Source: Elusimicrobiota bacterium (GTDB taxonomy: Bacteria > Elusimicrobiota > Elusimicrobia > UBA1565 > UBA9628). Taken from it: a stretch of DNA of 8,550 nt. Below the pieces are notes generated by a model, which had not been told where the DNA came from, did not search any database, and was given only the letters and a program-made list of their open reading frames with translations. The DNA is taken from the NCBI GenBank assembly GCA_028865585.1, contig JAGWJU010000040.1, positions 1 through 8,550 of the forward strand, given 5' to 3'. Shown piece by piece: positions 1-8,550 of this stretch. Numbering within the stretch: the stretch's first letter is position 1; every line of letters begins with the position of its first letter. Both the position numbers and the translations under genes were made by a program.

Positions 1-1488
1 GTCATCGCCGCCGCGCAGGCGGCTCTCAAAAAACTCGCGCGCCGCAGCGGAAAAACCGGCGTGCTCCTGGGCGCGCCCCTGCCCTGCCCCGGCAAAAGCG
101 GCAAGCGCGTCCAAAACGCTGCCGTTTTGCTGCACAAGGGAAAAATCGCGGCCGTGCGCGCCAAGACTCTGCTGCCGACCTACGACGTTTTCGACGAGGC
201 CCGCTACTTCGAGCCGGCCCGCGCCAACGCTCCGGCCTCCTTCCGGGGCCGCAAGCTGGGCTTGAGCGTCTGCGAGGACGCCTGGGCCCAAGCTCCGGGC
301 GAGGGCCGGCCCTATGCTGACGATCCGCTCCGCCGCCTGGCCGAACAAGGCGCGGAGATTCTGATCAATATCTCGGCCTCGCCTTTCGAGCGGGGCAAGA
401 GCCTGGCCCGCCGCGGCCTTCTCGCCGCGCAGGCGCGCCGGCTTAAAAAGCCGCTCCTTTACTGCAACTTGGTCGGCGGCAACGACGAGCTCGTCTTCGA
501 TGGCGGCAGCATGGCTTTCGACGCGCGCGGACGCCTCCTCTCCCAGGCCGCCTTTTTCGAGGAGGACATGGTCGTGGTCGATGCCTCGGCGCGCGCGGGC
601 GCGGCCCAGGACGCGCGCATGCGCGAGGACGAAGACGGCGGCGTCGCCTCCCTGGCCGCGGCGCTAAGCCTCGGCATCCGCGACTACGCGGCCAAGTGCG
701 GGCTTAAGCGCGCGCTCCTGGGGCTTAGCGGCGGCATCGACTCCGCGGTCACGGCCGCCCTGGCCGTCAAGGCCTTGGGTCCTGCCGGCGTCACGGGAGT
801 CGCCATGCCTTCCCAGTATTCGTCTTCGCACAGCCTCGAGGACGCGCGCGCCCTGGCCAAGAATCTCGGCGTGGCGCTCCTGGAGATTCCCATCCAAGGC
901 ATCGTCGATTCCTATCTGGAGGCGCTTTCGCGCGCGCTGGGGTGCAAACCCTCCCAACTCACCGAACAGAACGTGCAGGCCCGCGTCCGCGGCGGCCTGC
1001 TCATGGCCCTGGCCAACCAGGAGGACGCCCTCTTGCTCTCGACCGGGAACAAGTCCGAACTTTCCATGGGCTACTGCACCCTCTACGGAGACATGTGCGG
1101 AGGACTGGCCGTTCTGGCCGACGCCGACAAGGAGACGGTCTACGAACTGGCGCGCCGGCTCAATAAGGACCGCGCCGTCATCCCGCAAAGCTCCATCGAC
1201 AAGCCGCCTTCGGCCGAGTTGAAGCCGGACCAGAGAGATCAAGACGATCTGCCGCCCTATCCGGATCTCGACGCCGTCCTGGCCGGCTATGTGGAGGAGC
1301 GCCGGGAGCCCGCGGATATCGCCCGACGCGGCCTGCCGCGCGAGTTGGCGCTCTCCGTGGCCCGGCGCGTCGACGCGGCCGAATACAAGCGGCGGCAGGC
1401 GCCGCCGGGATTGAAGATTTCCAAGAAGGCCTTCGGCATCGGGCGGCGCATGCCCATCGCCCGGGGCGACTACCGAAAGCTCTTTTAG
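1..1488 (+). CDS. nadE: Glutamine-dependent NAD+ synthetase, 5'-truncated by window edge
   Basis: NAD+ synthetase converts deamido-NAD+ to NAD+ with ATP, using ammonia released from glutamine by an N-terminal nitrilase-type amidase domain. The reading frame is open from base 1, so the GTG at 61 is internal and the true start lies outside the window. There are 495 visible residues; two-domain family members usually have about 540-580. Visible amidase residues (counted from base 1) are Lys55 before LLPTYDVFDE and the nucleophile Cys91 in SVCEDAW. The catalytic Glu should lie in the missing N-terminus. NLVGGNDELVFDGGS is also typical of the amidase domain. The synthetase domain has the ATP-pyrophosphatase motif SGGIDS (243-248), STGNKSE (347-353), GDMCGG, KPPSAELKPDQRDQDDLPPY, and the C-terminal KAFGIGRRMPIA. 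It is convergent with glyS, and the two stop codons overlap. Family assignment is very secure. Confidence 0.96.
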   Translation, partial: VIAAAQAALKKLARRSGKTGVLLGAPLPCPGKSGKRVQNAAVLLHKGKIAAVRAKTLLPTYDVFDEARYFEPARANAPASFRGRKLGLSVCEDAWAQAPGEGRPYADDPLRRLAEQGAEILINISASPFERGKSLARRGLLAAQARRLKKPLLYCNLVGGNDELVFDGGSMAFDARGRLLSQAAFFEEDMVVVDASARAGAAQDARMREDEDGGVASLAAALSLGIRDYAAKCGLKRALLGLSGGIDSAVTAALAVKALGPAGVTGVAMPSQYSSSHSLEDARALAKNLGVALLEIPIQGIVDSYLEALSRALGCKPSQLTEQNVQARVRGGLLMALANQEDALLLSTGNKSELSMGYCTLYGDMCGGLAVLADADKETVYELARRLNKDRAVIPQSSIDKPPSAELKPDQRDQDDLPPYPDLDAVLAGYVEERREPADIARRGLPRELALSVARRVDAAEYKRRQAPPGLKISKKAFGIGRRMPIARGDYRKLF

Positions 1489-3588
1489 CGGGAAGGGGAG
1501 GCTGCGGCGGGCTGGAGCTCGGAGAGATCCGCCGCTTCCTTGAAGAGGCCGACCAGCCGGGACAAGAGTCCCAGCCGCGCGCGGCGCAGGGCCGGGTCCT
1601 CAGCCATGACCATGACGTCCTCGAAGAACTTATCCAGCGCGGGCTTGATGCCGACTAAAACGCGCAGGCCGGCCTCGTAGTCGCGCCGGACAAACTCGCC
1701 GCGCGCGGACGCCTCGGCCTGCTCCACCGCCGAGAAAAGGTCTTTTTCAGCGGGCTCCCGCAGCGCGTCCTTATCCAGGGCCGCGTCTCCGTTGGCTCCG
1801 GCCTGCTTCAAGATGTTCGACGCGCGCTTGAAGGCCGCGGACAAAGCCTCGAAGTCCGGATGCTTCCGGATGGAGGACAGCGCCGCCAAGCGCAGCAGCG
1901 TCCGCGGGAAATTCTCCAAAGCGCCCTGCTGCACCGCGCGGACCTCGTCCACGCGGTAGCCCATCTCCTCGAAGAAGGACTGCGCGCGGCCCCACAGAAA
2001 ATCCGCGATCTTCTTGGCCGCGGCGTCCTTGGCCTTGGCGTCGAGCGAGAGAGGCTGCAGATCCAGCGCCGCGAGCGCGAGCTTGCCCGCATCGAAGGGC
2101 AGCTGTTTTTCGAGCAAGATGCGCAGAAGGCCCAGCGCGTGGCGGCGCAAGGCGTAGGGATCGGCCTTGCCCGTGGGTTCCAAGCCCAGCGCGAAGCATC
2201 CCGCCAGGCTGTCCATCTTCGCCGCGAGCGAGACCAGCGCGCCTTCGTCCGTCGTGGGAATGGGCGCCTTGCCGGCGGTCGGAAAATAAAATTGCTCGAG
2301 GCCCAGGGCGACCCTCTCGTCCAATCCTTCCTTGCGCGCGTAGACGCCGCCCATGGTTCCCTGCAGTTCCGGAAACTCCTTGACCACCTCGCAGACCAAA
2401 TCCGCGTAGCACAGGCGCGCGATGTCCTGCGCGGCCTTCTCGTTGACCGGCCGATCTTCCTCGCGCATGAGCCCGCAGAGCGTCGCGGTGAGCGCGCGCA
2501 CGCGCTGGGCCTTCTGCGCCATGCTGCCCAAGTCCTTCTGGTAGCCCAAAGACTCCAGGTCCGGCAGCTTGGACTCGAGGCTCGCGCGCAGGTCGCGCCG
2601 GAAGAAGAACACCGCGTCCGAAAGCCGGGCCGTGAGCACGCGCTGGTAGCCTTCCCGCACCAGCGCCTGGCCTTCAGAAATCCCGTCCCTCACGCCCACG
2701 AAGGCCGGCTTCAAGGTTCCATCCTGGGCGCTGACCGTGAAAAATTTGAGCTGTTTTTTAAGCACCACGGCTAAAAGCGCCCGCGGCAAAGCCAGGAACT
2801 CGTCTTTGAACATTCCCGAAACCGGGGCCGGGTGCTCGGTCATGCACACGGTCTCCTCGATGAGCTCCTCGTCCAAGTCCACGCGCGCGCCCAGGTGCCG
2901 CGCGGTCTGCTCGAGCTTTTTGAGCAGGCACTGCTTGCGATCCTCCAAGTCCGCCTGGACCAGAAGCATGCCCAGAGTTCTGGGATAAGCCGAGGCGTCC
3001 TTCAGGATCGCGGGCTTTTTGCCTTCGGCGGCCAAGCCCCCGATGAGCCGTCCGCTCTTTAAATCCGCGATGCGGAATGAGACGAGCTTCGACCCCAGCA
3101 GCGCGGCCACGCGGCGGATGGGCCGGGCGAACTTCATACGCGAGGGCTCCCACTCCATCGACTTGGGAAACTCCAGGGAGGCGATGAGCCCGGGCAGGAC
3201 CTCAGAGAGGATGTCCTCCGCCTTGCGGCCGGGCAGGATCACGGTCGCGGAGAGAAACTCTCCCTTGGGCGTCCGCACGGTCTTTAAATTCTCGGGCTTG
3301 AGCCCGTGCTTGCCCGCGAAGCCCGCGGCCTCGCGCGTCCACGCGCCGTCGGGACCCTTCCAGCGCGACGCGGGCGGACCCTGCACGGTCTTGGAAAGAG
3401 TTTCCGACTTGTCCGCCAAATCCTTGACCAGCACGGCCAAGCGGCGCGGCGTGCCGTAGCGCGAAAGGCACTTGAAGGCCAGGCGGTGCTCCAAAAGCGC
3501 CGCCTGAATCTTCTCGCCCAGCTGCTCCAGCCCCGGGCGCAGAAAGCGCGCGGGCAGGGGCTCGACGCCGATTTCGAGCAGGAAATCC

Positions 3589-3596
<8 letters not shown>
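1485..3596 (-). CDS. glyS: Glycyl-tRNA synthetase beta subunit
   Basis: This is the beta subunit of the bacterial alpha2beta2 class II glycyl-tRNA synthetase. In this family it supplies most of the tRNA recognition, while the alpha subunit carries the catalytic core. The protein has 703 residues, close to the usual 680-700. Visible family signatures are the N-terminal FLLEIGVEPLPARFL (5-19), YGTPRRLAVLV (47-57), EFPKSMEWE (142-150), FFRRDLRASLESKLPDLESLGYQ region (331-353), and the central KMDSLAGCFALGLEPTGKADPYALRR stretch (460-485). The C-terminal 600-693 matches a DALR-like anticodon-binding domain, with FFEDVMVMAED at 657-667. The ATG at 3596 overlaps the end of glyQ by 8 bases and has no clear Shine-Dalgarno, so translational coupling to glyQ is likely. 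The gene is intact. Its TAA overlaps the nadE stop on the other strand, leaving no intergenic space for a terminator. Confidence 0.97.
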
Positions 3597-4460
<864 letters not shown>

Positions 4461-4467
<7 letters not shown>

Positions 4468-5108
4468 GCCGCGGCCTCCGCGTTCCATTGCCGCAGGGCG
4501 TCCGGACAGCGCAGGCGGCGCCCGGCGTAGTCCTCCAGGCGCTCGGCCACCGCGCTCTCGAGCTCGCCGGCCAGCGGCGAGGGGTAAGGCAAAGCTTCCA
4601 AGCTCTCCATCCGCGCGGCGTCGAGCCGGGCTTTCAAGTCACCATCCATCGCAAAGCTCTCGGCCGGACCCTGGCCGGTCAGCTGCAAAAGCTTCAAGCC
4701 GTAGACGGGCATCATCCAAGGAGAGACGCCGCCCTCCAAGGCCCGCAGAGCCGAGACGATGAGCTCGTACTTGTCCGGGTTGGGCACGCGCTCGGACGAG
4801 GCTTGGCTCATCATCTCGCAGAAGGAAAAAGCCGTGAGCATGCGCCGGTAGTCCGAGCGCACGAGGGGAAAGCTCGAGACGAGCTGCCCGCCGATGATTT
4901 TGGCCACGTCCGTGCGGTAGCCGGTGTGCAGCCGGAACTCGGCCAAAATGAAGGGCTCGCACAAGGCCTTCATCTTGCGCCCCGGCTTGTTGACGCCCAC
5001 GCAGCGCGCGCGCAACTTGCCGAACTCCTCGGTGTAGAGGGTGACCAGCTTGTCGGCCTCGCCCCAGTTCTGGCGCGAGAGCACCACGCCCATCGTGTTG
5101 GAGATCAC
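4461..5108 (-). CDS. recO: DNA repair protein RecO, short form without zinc-finger cysteines
   Basis: RecO acts with RecF and RecR to load RecA onto SSB-coated single-stranded DNA during gap repair. From GTG 5108 the protein has 215 residues; the family is usually about 240-250. The N-terminal OB-fold shows typical features: GVVLSRQNWGEADKLVTLYTEEFGKLRARCVGVNKPGRKM (7-46), then LCEPFILAEFRLHTG (49-63). The helical domain has the familiar AFSFCEMM (93-100) and VYGLKLLQLTGQGP (135-148). After LTGQGP, where many RecO proteins have a CxxC zinc site, there is only a short cysteine-free linker, which accounts for the reduced length. The start is GTG because it forms a GTGA overlap with the upstream stop and has GGAGG 6 bases upstream. 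The reading frame extends further 5' to 5255, but that part overlaps the upstream gene and looks spurious. It is co-transcribed with glyQS, an arrangement also known from Firmicutes. Confidence 0.9.
4475..4479 (-). promoter_or_regulatory. Ribosome binding site of glyQ (GGAGG)
   Basis: On the - strand GGAGG sits 7 bases upstream of GTG 4467, inside the 3' end of recO. It decides the glyQ start in favour of the GTG rather than ATG 4488, whose upstream bases show no Shine-Dalgarno. Confidence 0.8.
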
Positions 5109-5491
5109 GCGGAGCCTCCGGCGGCGTCCTTCTCCCGGAGCAGCAGATCCAGCATGCGGTCGTAGTGCCAGCGCGGCAGCTCGGTAAAAATCTTGCGCTC
5201 GGCGGGGGGGACATCCTCGAGCAGCGGCGCGATGGAGGCCGGGGCGAAGCCGCAAAAAACGAAGTACTTCTCATCGAAGCCCAGGCGCTCGTAGAGCGCG
5301 ATGGCGCGGTCCGGGGAGAGCAGCTTGAAGGCCGCGAGCTTGGTCATGGGCTTCAAGGTCGGCCAGAGCGCCACCAGAGCCTCGGGCGGCGCGTGGGAGA
5401 GCTCCTGCGCCAGGACGGGAAAGTTCTTCCGCGCAACGGCGCTCTCCAGGTCCTGGGCGCGGATCATGTCGCGGGTTTTCTCAGCGGGCAT
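5105..5491 (-). CDS. Small helical protein resembling an MgtE N-terminal domain
   Basis: This is a 128-residue protein with no signal peptide or membrane segment, predicted to be cytosolic and all-helical. It shows short helical units of the kind seen in the superhelical N domain of the Mg2+ channel MgtE (also related to FliG): LAQELSHAPPEALVALWPTL (27-46), LLSPDRAIALYERLGF (57-72), APLLEDVPPAERKIFTELP (88-106), then RWHYDRMLDLLL (107-118). The CBS and transmembrane parts of MgtE are absent, so it cannot be a transporter by itself. Its last codons overlap recO as GTGA, so the two are translationally coupled. Tandem in-frame stops (TGA TAA) lie just upstream. ATG 5491 has no Shine-Dalgarno and falls at the predicted transcription start; ATG 5467 is the alternative. 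The MgtE-N resemblance is from pattern recognition only, and the function is unknown. Confidence 0.72.
   Translation of the reverse strand: MPAEKTRDMIRAQDLESAVARKNFPVLAQELSHAPPEALVALWPTLKPMTKLAAFKLLSPDRAIALYERLGFDEKYFVFCGFAPASIAPLLEDVPPAERKIFTELPRWHYDRMLDLLLREKDAAGGSA
5115..5119 (-). promoter_or_regulatory. Ribosome binding site of recO (GGAGG)
   Basis: On the - strand GGAGG lies 6 bases upstream of GTG 5108. With the GTGA stop/start overlap it fixes the recO start and rules out the longer open frame reaching back to 5255. Confidence 0.82.
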
Positions 5492-5497
5492 CCAGGG

Positions 5498-5527
5498 ATT
5501 TTATCAACAAAAGGGAGGACCTGCCAA
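5498..5527 (-). promoter_or_regulatory. Predicted sigma70-type promoter for the MgtE-N-like/recO/glyQS unit
   Basis: In the 49-bp gap, the - strand shows a -35 TTGGCA (5527-5522; one mismatch to TTGACA), an 18-base spacer, and a -10 TAAAAT (5503-5498; one mismatch to TATAAT). The -10 is preceded by TG at the extended position (TGATAAAAT). It is an AT-rich patch in a very GC-rich window and the only non-coding stretch in the visible - strand set. The expected +1 is about 5491, the A of the downstream ATG. This is a sequence match only. Confidence 0.55.
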
Positions 5528-5540
5528 TCGCGCCGGGAAC

Positions 5541-7282
5541 TCAGCGGCTCTTGCTTTTAGACGCCGGCCGCTTCATCGCCTTGTTGAGCGCCTCCTGGGC
5601 GCGCTTGATGCTCTTCTTAATCTTCTTCTTGAGCGCGCGGTCCTTCCTTAAGTAGCTCAAGGCCAGCTTCAGCTTGGGGCTGCGGGGATTGAGGCGCTGC
5701 GCGGCGCGCCATTCGCGCGCGGCGCCCGCGTCGTCCGCGCCTTGGAAGTCCTCCAGGCCCGCCAAGAAATGCCGCTCGAAAGGCGAGAGCGCCTTGGCCG
5801 AGCGCGGCCGGGGCGCGGGCCCCGCCTCGACGCGGATGGCGCGCAGGCGCACGACGGGGCGGGACGACCTGAGCGAGAACACTCCCGGGCTCCCTTCTAT
5901 GCGCCCGCGCAGGTAGTCCGGGTTGCCCATGAGCCCCAGGTAATAGAAGCCGCGGCCCAGGTTTTCGAAATCGAAGCGTCCGTGCGCGTCCGGAAAGGCG
6001 CTCTCGCTCAGGGCCCCGGCCCCGTCTTTGGGCGCGGCGGTGCTGACCGAAATAAGGAAGAGCCCGACCAGGAGCGAGCGGGCGGGGCGGCCGTTGATGA
6101 ACACGCGCCCCATGACGCGGCCGCTCTGGAACCCCTGCACGGGATCGGCCACGACTTTCTCCTCGTAAATGGGCCAAAGATTGTCCACCTTGGAGATCCA
6201 GTAGCCCGCGTTGGCCTGATCCCCGAAGCGCGCGTAAGCCTTCTCGAAGGCCTCGAAGATGCGCTGCGAGCGGGTCACGCCCTCGAACCCCGCGCGGCGC
6301 GGCGCGGCCAAGTCGTCCAGGGCGCGCAGGTTCTGGTAGCGGGTGGCGTCGAGCGAACCGGCGCGGATGAGGGCCAAGGCTCCCAGATAATCGGGCGCGA
6401 CGCGGCCGGGATAGGCCAGCGAGGCGGCCTTCAAGGCCATGTCCGGATCCCACCAGTCGAGCCAGCCCTTGCGCAGAGCGTCGAGGGCTTTGGGCGCGTA
6501 GATGGAGCGGTAGCGGTGCAGGCGCAGGTAGTCGTAGAGTTTCCACAAATCCGGCACGTCGACGCTGACGCCGTCCTCCACGAGCGGATGGAGGGTCTCC
6601 AGGCGGTAGGGCTCGGCGCCCGAGCGCTTGAGCCAGGCGATGTTGACCTTCTGCGCCTGGGAAGCCGTGGGCACGCCCACGGCGCGCGCCAAGTCGCGCG
6701 GGCCGTAGCCCCACGCGGTCTCGAGCCGCCACAAAAAAAGCTGGGCCGGCAGCCACCAAAGGAGAAGAAGCAGCCCCAAGGCCGGCGCGCGCACGGGGCG
6801 CGCCTCCTCGTGCAGCAGCGCCAGCGCGGCCAGCACGAAGGACCCCGCCAGCAGGATGGGCAGCGCCGTCCAGAAAAAGCTGCCGCAGAACCAGCCCAGC
6901 ATCCGCCAAGCCGCGGCGATGCCGATCCAAGAGTAAGAGAGATACCCCAAGATCGAAAAAATCAGGCCCAGCGCGAAGCCTTTGGCGAAGAGCGTGACGC
7001 GCGGGCCGCCGCCGGCGTTCAAGAACACCGCCGCGCCGAAAAGCGACAAGAACAGCGACGGCCACAGGGCGCGCGCCGCGCCCAGCGGAAGGGGAAGCTC
7101 GTCCGCCGGCAGAATCTTTTGCGCGCCCAGCCAGCCCAGCTCCAGGCGGCAGAAAATCACAAGCAGGCCCAGGGCCAGGAGAAGGCGCGCAGCGGAGTAA
7201 TGGCGCCCGCGATCGCGGACGAGCCAGAAAATGGCGCCGCCCGCGGCCAGCGAGAGCGCGAGGTTGGCGGGCTCGGGCAGCG

Positions 7283-7286
<4 letters not shown>
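5541..7286 (-). CDS. Unrecognised multi-pass membrane protein with exported beta-sandwich and TPR-like C-terminal region
   Basis: I do not recognise the family of this 581-residue protein. About six membrane helices are visible, near 5-23, 32-50, 73-90, 100-119, 133-158 and 168-187. Basic residues in the 1-2 loop (RDRGRH) and 5-6 loop suggest an N-out topology with the C-terminal ~390 residues exported. That part holds a Trp/Tyr-rich helical region (about 190-380), then a stretch like a carboxypeptidase regulatory-type beta-sandwich (about 391-485: GRVFINGRPARS, then DAHGRFDFENLGRGFYYLGL). A single TPR-like pair follows (about 504-548: AAREWRAAQRLNPRSPKLKLALSYL), then a Lys/Arg-rich tail (549-581). 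The GTG start at 7286 forms a GTGA overlap with the acs stop, and GAGG lies 4 bases upstream. No enzyme motif is visible. Co-translation with acs implies shared expression but does not prove a shared function. Confidence 0.85.

Positions 7287-8550
<1,264 letters not shown>

Noticed and set aside
1504..1535. Inverted repeat GCGGCGG / CCGCCGC with an 18-base loop, just after the nadE stop, as a nadE terminator.
   Set aside because: The stem is only 7 bp, the loop is long, no T-tract follows, and it lies inside the coding end of glyS; such repeats are common in GC-rich DNA.
1860..2774. A 304-codon + strand open frame inside glyS.
   Set aside because: glyS is unmistakable on the other strand; the antisense product is low-complexity and Arg/Leu/Gln-rich with no domain.
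4468..4488. ATG 4488 as the start of glyQ.
   Set aside because: It has no Shine-Dalgarno and adds a 7-residue extension not typical of the family, whereas GTG 4467 has GGAGG at ideal spacing.
5617..7065. A 482-codon - strand frame overlapping the membrane protein gene in another frame.
   Set aside because: Its product is almost entirely Arg, Ala, Gly and Pro; the alternative frame gives coherent membrane helices and domains.

Overview
The window looks like a densely packed chromosomal segment of a GC-rich bacterium. It carries bacterial-type two-subunit glycyl-tRNA synthetase, RecO, glutamine-dependent NAD+ synthetase and AMP-forming acetyl-CoA synthetase. Nothing suggests a phage, plasmid or transposon: there are no integrases, transposases, tRNAs, CRISPR arrays or long repeats, and composition is even throughout. 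Phylum cannot be fixed from sequence alone. The recO-glyQ-glyS order is familiar from Firmicutes, but the GC content and the solo MgtE-N-like gene before recO do not point there clearly. An uncultured GC-rich lineage such as Elusimicrobiota is only a low-confidence guess.

Layout. On the + strand, 1-1488 is the 3' part of nadE, cut by the left edge. Everything else is on the - strand. Read in transcription order from the right: the C-terminal two thirds of acs (8550-7283, cut by the right edge); an unrecognised 581-residue multi-pass membrane protein with a large exported C-terminal part (7286-5541); a 49-bp gap holding a good sigma70-type promoter; a 128-residue helical protein resembling an MgtE N domain (5491-5105); recO (5108-4461); glyQ (4467-3589); and glyS (3596-1485). 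Each adjacent pair except the one at the 49-bp gap overlaps by 4 to 8 bases. This implies two translationally coupled units: acs plus the membrane gene, and the MgtE-N-like gene plus recO-glyQ-glyS. glyS and nadE converge, and their stop codons overlap by 4 bases.

Function. The recognisable genes are housekeeping: NAD+ biosynthesis, acetate activation, glycine tRNA charging, and RecFOR recombinational repair. The unusual parts are the unrecognised membrane protein co-translated with acs, the MgtE-N-like protein whose predicted transcription start falls on its own ATG, and a short RecO that lacks the usual cysteine cluster. I saw no convincing new multi-gene system.
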